Assembly: GCA_963834015.1 (NCBI GenBank)
Contig: CAWIAG010000004.1
Span: 2,105,144 to 2,169,143 of the forward strand
Reading direction: 5' to 3'
Length of the DNA stretch: 64,000 nt
Source of the DNA: FEN-1297 sp963834015
GTDB lineage: Bacteria; Bacteroidota; Ignavibacteria; Ignavibacteriales; Ignavibacteriaceae
Under the pieces are notes generated by a model. The model was not told where the DNA came from. It worked only from the letters and a program-made list of their open reading frames with translations, and made no database searches. Position 1 is the stretch's first letter. Each line of letters begins with the position of its first letter. Positions 9,655 through 18,048 of the stretch are shown piece after piece. The position numbers and the translations under genes are program-made.

Positions 9655-10779
9655 TTGTTCCAAAAATGAAATTAGTTTTTGGGATTCTTGCTCCCAGTTC
9701 TTACCGTTTTCTATTATTGCCCTGCCGTTTTTTGCGTGATGTTTTAACAGCCCTGGATTAAGTATATATTCTTCAATTCTTAGTACGATCTCATTCTTAT
9801 CGGCCGGGTCAACCAAGAAACCGCAGTTTATTTCACCAAGTTCAGTTCTTATTGGCTTAATATCTGAAAAAATAAACGGCTTACCGGCTGCCATGTATTC
9901 AAATATCTTTATGGGTAAAGAGTTATTGTATATAAAATTTCTATCTCTTAGATCAAAACAAATATCCACATCTTTTATCAGGTTTGATATATTGGCGTAT
10001 TCTGTCCAGCCCGATTTTTCAATAATAATATTAGTATTTTTATTTATTATGTCAATGAATTCATTTTCTTCAACGGAAGATTGAAATTTCCCGATTATTT
10101 TAACCTTTATATTAACATTTTTGAACTTTTCTGAAAGAAGATTTGCAATTTCCACCAGCGTTTTAATACCCCGTTGAAAACTAACTAACCCGGCGTAGCA
10201 CAACGTAAGATTTTTTCCATCAAATTTCGGCGGAGAGAATTCGAAAAAGCGTAGTACCGGGTAATAACCTATTATTATTTTCTTTTTATACGGACTGATA
10301 AAATCATAACGTCTTTGTTTTGTCACCTCTCCGATTATTAAAGCATCACTTAAGTTAATCAAAGCAGCATTAAGCATGGTAAGGACCATAAAGGTTGAAA
10401 ATTTCTTCAACCCGGTCATTTTGGAAGTAATATTTTCAGGGTACCACTCGGTTATATCGCAAATAATTTTACATTTATTATTGTAACGTTTTTTAAAAAT
10501 ATACGACGGTAAAATAGTTATAGATTCACAGCAGATTATAAAATTTGGAGATATAAATATTAGTTCTTTTAATATACGTGAAATCTTCTCATTTTTGGCT
10601 AAATTATTTCCGGAAAATCCTATTATATTTATACCGTCCACAGATTTTTCATTATCTTCCATAGAACTAATAATATATACTTCGTAACCCTTCCCTGAAA
10701 GGGTAAGGCCAAATTTCCAATATATTCTCTCATCAAAAGGAGAATGACCTGAGGTTATAATCGCTATTTTACTTTGCAT
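9637..10779 (-). CDS. Glycosyltransferase family 4-like
   Basis: The 380-aa product starts KIAIITSGHSPFDERIYWKFG, the characteristic opening of GT4 enzymes in exopolysaccharide clusters (HxxxDxRI). The C-terminal donor domain has LPIKIFEYMAAGKPFIFSD and the EX7E-type acidic region (KIFEYMAAGKP). It should transfer a sugar to a lipid-linked glycan on the cytoplasmic face. The gene runs opposite to the flippase and their 3' ends overlap by 18 nt, so it has its own promoter in the region 10780-11000. Confidence 0.85.
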   Translation of the reverse strand: MQSKIAIITSGHSPFDERIYWKFGLTLSGKGYEVYIISSMEDNEKSVDGINIIGFSGNNLAKNEKISRILKELIFISPNFIICCESITILPSYIFKKRYNNKCKIICDITEWYPENITSKMTGLKKFSTFMVLTMLNAALINLSDALIIGEVTKQRRYDFISPYKKKIIIGYYPVLRFFEFSPPKFDGKNLTLCYAGLVSFQRGIKTLVEIANLLSEKFKNVNIKVKIIGKFQSSVEENEFIDIINKNTNIIIEKSGWTEYANISNLIKDVDICFDLRDRNFIYNNSLPIKIFEYMAAGKPFIFSDIKPIRTELGEINCGFLVDPADKNEIVLRIEEYILNPGLLKHHAKNGRAIIENGKNWEQESQKLISFLEQLTNFN

Positions 10780-11203
10780 TATTTTTAAGAAAAAATATAA
10801 AATTAAAAATAACGATTTGTTTCAAATAATCTATATTTTAATATATTATAATGAGTTTAGCAAATAAAGAAAAAAATTTTAATTGCAGCTAACAGTTTTA
10901 AGGAATGGCCGATTCAATAAAAGTAATAAAGTATTTTAAATCCAAAAAAGAATCAAAAAATACTTTCACGAGTGGGTAAAACTGGTTTCTGCTGAGTTTC
11001 TGAGGATAATTAAAGCTAATTAAAGTATGCTTAATAAGTATTTGAATTTGATAAAATTATAATATTCTTTATAATCATTGATATTTTATTATGAATTTGA
11101 ATAAACTTGTGATAATTAAACTGATGATTTTATAGCCTCGATTTTTTTTAGTAAATTTAAGTAATAATTGATTATAACTTAGGTGAAAAATTTAGGAAAA
11201 TTA
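10780..11203. other. Divergent intergenic region before thyA
   Basis: This very AT-rich stretch separates a minus-strand glycosyltransferase from thyA. It should hold both promoters, but I see no clear -35/-10 pair. A 24-codon ORF at 10904-10978 (ATGGCC start, ends TAA) has only a weak ribosome site and I do not call it a gene. Nothing else recognisable is seen. Confidence 0.5.
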
Positions 11204-12043
11204 ATGAAGCAATATTTAGATCTGGTTAATCTGGTTTTGAACGAAGGGATTAGAAAACAGTCAAGAACAGGTGTTGATACAATATCTTACTTTGCAGCTT
11301 TTTATAAAGTGGATTTATCAAAAGGATTTCCGTTGCTTACAACAAAAAAAATGGAGTGGAAGTCCCTTTTGTATGAAGTTTTGTGGTACCTTTCCGGTGA
11401 AAACCATATTCGTAATTTACAGAAACATACTAAAATATGGGATGCATGGGCTGATGAGAAGGGTAATCTGGAAACAGCGTACGGTTATTTTTGGAGACAC
11501 TTTCCAAGTGCAGAAAGAGATGAATCAGGTAACTGGCAGGTCAGAGAAGTCGATCAGATTAAATATGTTATTGAAGAACTAAAAAGTAAACCGTATAGCC
11601 GGAGATTGGTAATATCTGCATGGGAACCTGGAAATGCCGCTAAAAGCAAATTACCTCCCTGTCATTACAGTTTTGCTTTTAACGTAAACAATGATAAATT
11701 AAATTGTCATTTAACTCAAAGGTCGGGTGATATTGCACTCGGAATCCCATTTAATCTTGCTGCGTATTCGTTACTAACTCAAATTATCGCCCAGGAAGTT
11801 GGGCTTGAAGTCGGTTTTTTTGCCCATACAATTATTGATGCGCATATATATGTGGCGGATAAAGGTACACCTATGGAAAAGTTTGACCATAGGGCAGGAT
11901 TGATAGAACAATTAAAAAGAGAGCCTCTACCTCTTCCTAAGTTAAAAATAGCAAGGAAACCTATTGATGAATTGACGTTTGATGATTTTGAACTGATAGA
12001 TTACAAACATCAGGAAAAAATAAGATTTGAAGTTGCTGTTTAG
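11204..12043 (+). CDS. thyA: Thymidylate synthase
   Basis: ThyA methylates dUMP to dTMP with methylene-tetrahydrofolate. I choose the ATG at 11204, which has AGGAAAA just upstream and gives the usual N-terminus MKQYLDLV; a GTG at 11183 would add seven residues. Diagnostic sequences are SRTGVDTIS, the arginine pair in PYSRRLVISAW, the active-site cysteine in LPPCHYSFAF (about residue 152), QRSGDIALGIPFNLA and the H-x-Y motif in DAHIYV. The length of 279 aa fits the long bacterial class. It is followed by folA, which regenerates the folate cofactor, and mutL. Confidence 0.96.
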   Translation: MKQYLDLVNLVLNEGIRKQSRTGVDTISYFAAFYKVDLSKGFPLLTTKKMEWKSLLYEVLWYLSGENHIRNLQKHTKIWDAWADEKGNLETAYGYFWRHFPSAERDESGNWQVREVDQIKYVIEELKSKPYSRRLVISAWEPGNAAKSKLPPCHYSFAFNVNNDKLNCHLTQRSGDIALGIPFNLAAYSLLTQIIAQEVGLEVGFFAHTIIDAHIYVADKGTPMEKFDHRAGLIEQLKREPLPLPKLKIARKPIDELTFDDFELIDYKHQEKIRFEVAV

Positions 12044-12090
12044 CATATAAACTTAAAAGTAATGCGAAAAATTAAATATAAGACAACTAT

Positions 12091-12582
12091 TTGAAAAAAA
12101 TAATAATTTCTGCTATTGCCAAAAATGGAGTTATCGGAAGGTCAAGCGGGGAAATACCGTGGCATTCAAAACAAGAGTTTCAACATTTTAAAAACACTAC
12201 TTTAGGGTTTCCTGTTTTGATGGGGCGGGTAACATTTGAATCTTTGGGCAAACCGCTGAAAAACAGGTTGAATATTATCATTTCTAGAAATAAAAAATTA
12301 CACTACTTATTTACTGATATTAAAATTTTTAATGAACTGGATGAAGCATATTCTTTTTGTGAAAAGCAAAATTATGACAAAATTTTTATCATAGGCGGAG
12401 CTAAAATTTATTCGCAGGCAATCGAAATAGCAAATGAAATGATAATTTCTATTATGGACTTTGAAGTTGATGGAGATGTATTTTTTCCGAAGATAGATGA
12501 GGATGTCTGGGAGATTAGTAAAGTTGAAAAGAGAGAGGGATTTGAAGTATTAATTTATATGAGAAAAAAACGTGAATATTAA
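12091..12582 (+). CDS. folA: Dihydrofolate reductase
   Basis: The product (163 aa, TTG start at 12091) reduces dihydrofolate made by ThyA. Family signatures are AIAKNGVIGRSSGEIPW at the N-terminus, the catalytic acidic residue in SKQEFQHFK, LMGRVTFESLGKPL with the NADPH-binding arginine, and IIGGAKIYSQA. The gene follows thyA by 47 nt and overlaps mutL by 11 nt, so the three form an operon. Confidence 0.95.
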   Translation: MKKIIISAIAKNGVIGRSSGEIPWHSKQEFQHFKNTTLGFPVLMGRVTFESLGKPLKNRLNIIISRNKKLHYLFTDIKIFNELDEAYSFCEKQNYDKIFIIGGAKIYSQAIEIANEMIISIMDFEVDGDVFFPKIDEDVWEISKVEKREGFEVLIYMRKKREY

Positions 12583-14422
12583 AATACTTCCTGAAAATAT
12601 TGCAAATAAAATTGCCGCCGGTGAAGTTGTTCAGAGGCCGGAATCGGTGGTTAAAGAATTAATTGAGAATTCAATTGATGCCGGTGCAGGTACAATTGAG
12701 GTCTTAATCAAACGTGCCGGAAAAATATTAATCCAAGTTATTGATGACGGGATGGGTATGGCGGAGGAAGATGCCGTATTATGCGTTCAGAAACATGCGA
12801 CCAGTAAAATAAGCCTGATGGAAGATCTGGATTCTATTTCAACTCTCGGCTTTAGAGGCGAAGCTTTAAGTTCTATTGCATCGGTTAGCCAGCTTGAAAT
12901 AAGAACCGAAACTAAAGACGATGAATTAGGAACCTTAATAAGGATTGATGACGGAACAACGATAATCAAAGAAAAAGGCTCGTTCTCAAAAGGTACATTT
13001 ATTTCTGTTAAGAATTTGTTTTTTAATACACCTGCGCGGAGAAATTTTTTAAAAACGGATTCTACCGAACTTAAACATATCATTGATATTTTTAATAAGA
13101 TTGCGCTAAGCCAGCATAAAATCAGTTTTAAATTGTATAATGATGATGATATCATTTGTGATTATCCTTCAGGTTCGCTTGAAGAGAGAATAAGCCAGGT
13201 TTTTGCCGATAATATACTTGATGCACTTATCCCTGTTGATGAACGAACAGATTATTTGAGTATTACCGGATTTGTTGGGAAACCTTCCATGCTGAAAAAA
13301 AGCAAAGGCGATCAGTATATATTTTTAAATTGGCGTTATGTTATCTGCAGGCCAATCAATCATGCTGTTTTTACAGCCTATGAGAATGTTCTTGAAAAAG
13401 GGGACTACCCGTTCTTTGTCTTATTTATAGAACTGGATCCTAAACGGGTTGATGTAAATGTCCATCCTTCGAAATTGGAAATACGGTTTGATGATGAAAA
13501 GGCTATTTACAATTTTGTTCTTGCTGTGGTCAAGAAAAGTCTTGGAACACATGATCTTGTTCCATCTATGATGTTTAATCATACAACGCAGGAAGGGGAA
13601 AAAATGAGATTTGATAATTTTAATAAAGTTGAGAAGAATGATTATTCTGACAGGCCTGCCTTTACTGAAAATAAATCATTAGCCAGAACAAATTTTTCAG
13701 ATAAAGAAATTGATCTGATATTTGGCTCACTCCCGGACACCTTTCCAAAGGCAGAATCGAATGAAGTTGTAAAAGCTCCTTTTGATAAAACCGAAAGCAG
13801 GGAAATTTATCATCAGCCGGATATACAAACAACTGAAATAATAAGAGAAGATGACATACCTTTTATTATTCAGCTCCATAATAAATATATTTTATCCCAG
13901 ATTAAATCCGGTCTAATGATAATAGATCAGCATGCGGCGCATGAAAGAATTCTTTATGAAAAGGCATTAAAGAGATTTGAAGCAAATATGCCTTTTTCCC
14001 AACAATTACTTTTCCCTAAGACCATTGATCTCGATCCTGCAAGGTTTGCAATTCTGAAAGAAATAAATCTTTTTCTCATGAAGCTTGGATTTGCCGTCAA
14101 ATTTTTCGGCAGGAATACTATAGTAATTGAGGGCGTTCCGGACGATATTAAAAAAGGATCTGAAGAAAAGGTTTTACTTGAGCTTATTGAAGAGTATGCC
14201 TTCAATTCAAGAGAAAAAAAACTTGAAGAACGTGAAAATATTGCTAAATCTTATTCTTGTAAAGCCGCTATTAAAGCAGGGGACTACCTGAATGATAAAG
14301 AAATGAGGCTCCTTATTGACCAGTTATTTGCTGCCTCTATGCCTTATGTTTGCCCTCATGGCAGGCCAATCGTTGTAAAAATATCACTTGAAGAATTTGA
14401 TAGAAGGTTTGGTAGAACTTAA
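12572..14422 (+). CDS. mutL: DNA mismatch repair protein MutL
   Basis: The 616-aa product (GTG start at 12572, overlapping folA) is a mismatch-repair coordinator. The N-terminal GHKL ATPase is clear: IAAGEVVQRPESVVKELIENS, DDGMGM, and GFRGEALSSIASV. The C-terminal dimerisation domain retains the metal-dependent endonuclease motif as DQHAAHERILYE (about residue 452, fitting DQHAx2Ex4E), plus a C-K-A-A-I-K-A-G segment and CPHGRP near the end. It therefore belongs to the nicking class found in bacteria without MutH. The linker of about 110 residues between the domains is acidic and variable, as usual. Confidence 0.96.
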   Translation: MNIKILPENIANKIAAGEVVQRPESVVKELIENSIDAGAGTIEVLIKRAGKILIQVIDDGMGMAEEDAVLCVQKHATSKISLMEDLDSISTLGFRGEALSSIASVSQLEIRTETKDDELGTLIRIDDGTTIIKEKGSFSKGTFISVKNLFFNTPARRNFLKTDSTELKHIIDIFNKIALSQHKISFKLYNDDDIICDYPSGSLEERISQVFADNILDALIPVDERTDYLSITGFVGKPSMLKKSKGDQYIFLNWRYVICRPINHAVFTAYENVLEKGDYPFFVLFIELDPKRVDVNVHPSKLEIRFDDEKAIYNFVLAVVKKSLGTHDLVPSMMFNHTTQEGEKMRFDNFNKVEKNDYSDRPAFTENKSLARTNFSDKEIDLIFGSLPDTFPKAESNEVVKAPFDKTESREIYHQPDIQTTEIIREDDIPFIIQLHNKYILSQIKSGLMIIDQHAAHERILYEKALKRFEANMPFSQQLLFPKTIDLDPARFAILKEINLFLMKLGFAVKFFGRNTIVIEGVPDDIKKGSEEKVLLELIEEYAFNSREKKLEERENIAKSYSCKAAIKAGDYLNDKEMRLLIDQLFAASMPYVCPHGRPIVVKISLEEFDRRFGRT

Positions 14423-14621
14423 TTTATTTTTTATTTCAAAATTATTAATTGATTTATTTCTCTTGGTAGCGGTTTGTTACTCTCATAAAAAAAATGCAGA
14501 TTTTGTCAATTAATGTAAGCATTGCCGAAGATAGGGGAATCTATTAACTTTATTATAGCTTTTTAAATATAATATCTTAAATTAATCGTTTTTGCAGTAA
14601 TTCGGTACACAAAGAACAATA

Positions 14622-15500
14622 ATGGTTAAAAATTACTTCAAATTACTCCGGGTTCCTCAATGGATAAAAAACTTTTTTGTTTTTGTGCCTTTGGTTTTTT
14701 CACAGCACCTTTTTGAAAAAGATTATTTCCTAATGGTGATGGCTGGATTCGCATTATTTTGTCTCTCTTCCAGCATCGTATATATTTTTAACGATATAAT
14801 CGATGTTCAACGGGACAAACTTCATCCTGTAAAGAAATTCAGACCTATTGCGTCCGGAAATATATCAAAGCCTAATGCCTTTATTATTGCATTTTCCCTG
14901 ATATTAATTACAGGCATATCATTAACTAGATTTAATCCGGGTTTTGCAATCGCAGTTCTTTCCTATGTTTTATTAAATATCTTTTATTCATTTTCATTTA
15001 AACATGTTGTACTTTTGGATATTTTCAGTATTGCCGCCGGATTTATATTAAGGGTTGTTGCCGGCGGATTGATAATTAATGTTATGATTTCCAGCTGGTT
15101 GCTATTAACCACAATGTTTATTTCGTTATTCTTAGCGGTAATAAAAAGACAATCGGAACTAAAATTAACTAATGAAGATGCAAATTTCACAACAAGAAAA
15201 GTGTTATCTTTATATTCCCTTGAATTTACCAAACAGATTGCTGCAATCACCTCTTCAGGTGTAATTGTTTGCTATGCTCTATATACTGTTTCAGCCCGTA
15301 CCGTATCAATATTTGGTACTGAAAACTTAATTTATACAACACCGTTTGTCGTATTTGGGATTTTTAGATATATGTTCATTGCCGATAGAAGCAGCAAGGG
15401 TGAAAATACAACAGAAATAATGTTGACGGATTTACCGTTGATTATTAATATTTTGTTATATTCAATGGTTGTTACTCTTATAGTTTATAAAATAATTTAA
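14622..15500 (+). CDS. UbiA prenyltransferase, decaprenyl-phosphate phosphoribosyltransferase-like
   Basis: The 292-aa product begins LLRVPQWIKNFFVFVPLVF, the standard opening of the DPPR-synthase branch of the UbiA family. The catalytic aspartate-rich motif NDIIDVQRDKLHPVKKFRP lies near residues 57-75, and about eight membrane segments follow. Characterised relatives transfer phosphoribose onto polyprenyl phosphate as the first step to a lipid-linked arabinose-type donor. That a similar pathway exists here is inference; no DprE1/DprE2 homologue is seen in the window. It could alternatively prenylate another substrate. The gene stands alone, about 200 nt after mutL. Confidence 0.85.
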   Translation: MVKNYFKLLRVPQWIKNFFVFVPLVFSQHLFEKDYFLMVMAGFALFCLSSSIVYIFNDIIDVQRDKLHPVKKFRPIASGNISKPNAFIIAFSLILITGISLTRFNPGFAIAVLSYVLLNIFYSFSFKHVVLLDIFSIAAGFILRVVAGGLIINVMISSWLLLTTMFISLFLAVIKRQSELKLTNEDANFTTRKVLSLYSLEFTKQIAAITSSGVIVCYALYTVSARTVSIFGTENLIYTTPFVVFGIFRYMFIADRSSKGENTTEIMLTDLPLIINILLYSMVVTLIVYKII

Positions 15501-15551
15501 GTCAAAATTATAATAGTATTTAAGCCAATTACAAATATTTCATATTGATTA

Positions 15552-16028
15552 ATGCATAATCTAATTAAGAATTTTTTGTATCTCCTGCTTGCTTACTCAT
15601 TCATTGATGGTTGTTCGGGAAAAATGCATGTAAATAATGACTTAAATCTTATTATTAATGTGGTAAAATCTTACGCTTGGATAAACCTTATGCCTGGCGG
15701 TAAACCCTCATTTCATTTTTCAGGTAAAATAAAAATAGAAAATATCAGCGAAGAATCAATAGAGAGTTTACGACTTCGGCAAATTACTATTTATAAAGAT
15801 ACTCTTGAAATATTAAAATTTATCCCGGAATTTATTAATCTGAATGACAAATCAAAAAATAATTTCCAACCAAAGGAATCAATGGAATTTTCAATTGCAG
15901 CACCTGATAAAATGAAGATTGATAGTTTACTCAATGTTAATCTGGTTGACCTGTTGTTAAATTTCACTTCAGGAGGGAAAACTTTTATTTATAAAATTGA
16001 AAACGTTAAAATTGAGAGAGTATATTGA
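15552..16028 (+). CDS. Small putative lipoprotein of unknown function
   Basis: The 158-aa product has a hydrophobic N-terminus ending in FIDGC, an imperfect lipobox, suggesting lipidation at about Cys21. The rest alternates hydrophobic and polar residues (HFSGKIKIENISEESIESLRL...), consistent with a small beta sandwich, perhaps an immunoglobulin-like fold with conserved hydrophobic strands. I recognise no family. Its TGA stop overlaps the ATG of the CorC-like gene by one base, so it is cotranslated with a membrane transporter and may be an accessory to it. Confidence 0.6.
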   Translation: MHNLIKNFLYLLLAYSFIDGCSGKMHVNNDLNLIINVVKSYAWINLMPGGKPSFHFSGKIKIENISEESIESLRLRQITIYKDTLEILKFIPEFINLNDKSKNNFQPKESMEFSIAAPDKMKIDSLLNVNLVDLLLNFTSGGKTFIYKIENVKIERVY

Positions 16029-17272
16029 TGTTAACCGAGTATTTATTGGTACTGCTTATAATGCTGATGATAACTGCATTTTTTTCAGGCTCCGAAATAG
16101 CATTTGTTGTATCAAATAAATTGAAGTTGGAAGTAAAAGCAAGAAAGAATAATTTAGCTGCTAAAAACGCATTCTATTTCGTAAAAAATCCACAGGACTT
16201 TTTCTCAACTGTTATTATTGGCAACAGTATAGTTAATGTTGCATTTGCTTCCATCAGTACTTTGATATTAACATCATTATTTGGGCTTAGTGATATAAGC
16301 ATTTTGATAATTTCTACTTTGCTTTTATTATTATTCGGAGAATTAATTCCGAAATATTTTGCCCGTGAAATGGCCGACAGTGTATTATTGATCGCATCGC
16401 TGCCCATAAGAGCCATGTCATTTTTATTATATCCGTTTATAAAAATAACAAAGTCAATTTCGTCATTCCTAACACAGTCTTCTACCGGAACTGAAGAAAG
16501 AATAAATTACTTATTTAATAAAGAAGATATAGAATTTTTAGTTGAAGAAAGCCTGAATGCAGGTGTTGTAAATAAATCCGAGAGCAATATTATAAGCAAA
16601 GTACTTGAGCTCAGCGATCAAAAAGTTTATGACGTTATGAGACCGCGCACAGAAATAGTTGGTGTAGAAATTACACAAACAATTCATGAAGCATTGTCAA
16701 TATTTATTGATTCCGGTTATTCAAAGCTTCCTATCTATGAAGATAATTTAGATAATATTAAAGGTGTAATCTTTGCTTACGATGTATTCAATATGCCCCC
16801 TGATCTTAAAAGTATTATGAGGGAAATAATCTTTGTTCCGGAAACAAAAAAGACATTCGATATGCTTAACGAATTATTAAACCGGCGTGCTTCAATTAGT
16901 ATAGTTATAGATGAATTTGGAGGTACTGCAGGCATAATTACAATGGAAGATATTATGGAAGAATTATTCGGGGAAATAAGGGATGAATATGATATTGAAG
17001 AAGATATTTGCCGTAAATTGGCAGATAATGCGTACTTGATTAGCGGTAAAGTTGAAGTTGATTTTATAAATGAGAAATTTGATCTGGATATACCAACCGG
17101 TGATTACGGTACAATAAACGGGTTTATTACAAGCCGAACTGGCAGAATACCCGTTGAAGGTGAAAATTTAACAATTGATAATTTTAATATTTTGATTGTC
17201 CGTGCAAATACAATAAAAATAGATTTGATAAAACTTAGTCCATTAATCGATGTAAAAAACGGCCATAAATAA
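16028..17272 (+). CDS. CNNM/CorC-family ion transporter (DUF21-CBS-CorC_HlyC)
   Basis: The ATG at 16028 overlaps the upstream TGA. Domain order is typical: a DUF21 membrane domain (residues about 1-175, four hydrophobic segments, motif FFSGSEIAFV and GELIPKYFA), a paired CBS module (VYDVMRPRTEIVGV to SIVIDEFGGTAGIITMEDIMEELFGEI, about 190-330) and a C-terminal CorC_HlyC domain (GDYGTINGFITSRTGRIPVEGE). Members of this family export magnesium or resist divalent metals; the name hemolysin C is historical. The conserved S-x-x-E of DUF21 is present in SGSE. Specific ion unknown. Confidence 0.92.
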   Translation: MLTEYLLVLLIMLMITAFFSGSEIAFVVSNKLKLEVKARKNNLAAKNAFYFVKNPQDFFSTVIIGNSIVNVAFASISTLILTSLFGLSDISILIISTLLLLLFGELIPKYFAREMADSVLLIASLPIRAMSFLLYPFIKITKSISSFLTQSSTGTEERINYLFNKEDIEFLVEESLNAGVVNKSESNIISKVLELSDQKVYDVMRPRTEIVGVEITQTIHEALSIFIDSGYSKLPIYEDNLDNIKGVIFAYDVFNMPPDLKSIMREIIFVPETKKTFDMLNELLNRRASISIVIDEFGGTAGIITMEDIMEELFGEIRDEYDIEEDICRKLADNAYLISGKVEVDFINEKFDLDIPTGDYGTINGFITSRTGRIPVEGENLTIDNFNILIVRANTIKIDLIKLSPLIDVKNGHK

Positions 17273-18048
17273 TTTGGCAGGGTTTTCAACTTTGCATTTA
17301 GCCAACTTATAGTCTAATAAAACAGAATTTGCTAAAAATAATGTAAATAACCGCAAGTTTTTCATATATTTAATGAGAAAACTTGGGGAATATTGATAGA
17401 CTATTAGATATTCACTTTTCCAACGAAGGCAGATGAGAATATAGTTCATGCTGCAAATGTTATGTTAATTTTATCGGGCATCAAACCAAATAGTAAAAAG
17501 CGGAAATGTTTCGTAATTTATCCTTCCGGATATCAATGTTTGGTCTATTTTAACCATAATTTGCATAACTTCAATTGATTATCTTAATTAGGATACATTT
17601 CCCTGAAAACAATATATTGATTAATTATTTAAATTAAGTTAATAACCGGCAAATATATTGGATATAATAAGATACATTTCTTTTTTGATGAATATTTCAT
17701 AAGTTTTGCCATGCTTATTTAATGTTTTGGTTATTGCACATTCTATTACATTTTAAGATTTATTGCCTTTTCCAAGTGATAGAAACTGGAATATTTAAAT
17801 ATTTGTATTAAAAAATTTACTTATTAGTCATGAATTTTAACGGAGTTATAAGTATTTTTTTTCAGCGCACATTATATCAAGAAATATGACTGAACACCGG
17901 TCTGAAGTGTTTTAAAAATTCTGTTTTATGAAAATCGGGTTAAATGAAATATTAGTCTTACCAATATAATCTTATTGAATCCATTAGTTCTATTGTGATT
18001 ATTTATTTTGTATAACTACGGTAATTTAAGAAATTGTGAAAGGTTCCA
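17273..18048. other. Long AT-rich intergenic region without a gene
   Basis: No credible gene, RNA or long repeat is seen in these 776 nt. Minor points: a partly repeated string GATACATTTC at about 17590 and 17671, and T-rich tracts. A promoter for the downstream propeller gene must lie here, but no strong consensus is visible. A 68-codon minus-strand ORF starting inside the region lacks a ribosome site and family resemblance and is not called. Confidence 0.5.

Noticed and set aside
10904..10978. 24-codon ORF upstream of thyA
   Set aside because: Weak ribosome site spacing and lysine/asparagine-rich sequence expected by chance in AT-rich DNA.
15552..16028. Function for the small lipoprotein by neighbourhood (metal transport partner)
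   Set aside because: Overlap with the CorC-like gene supports coupling only; no motif shows a role in transport.
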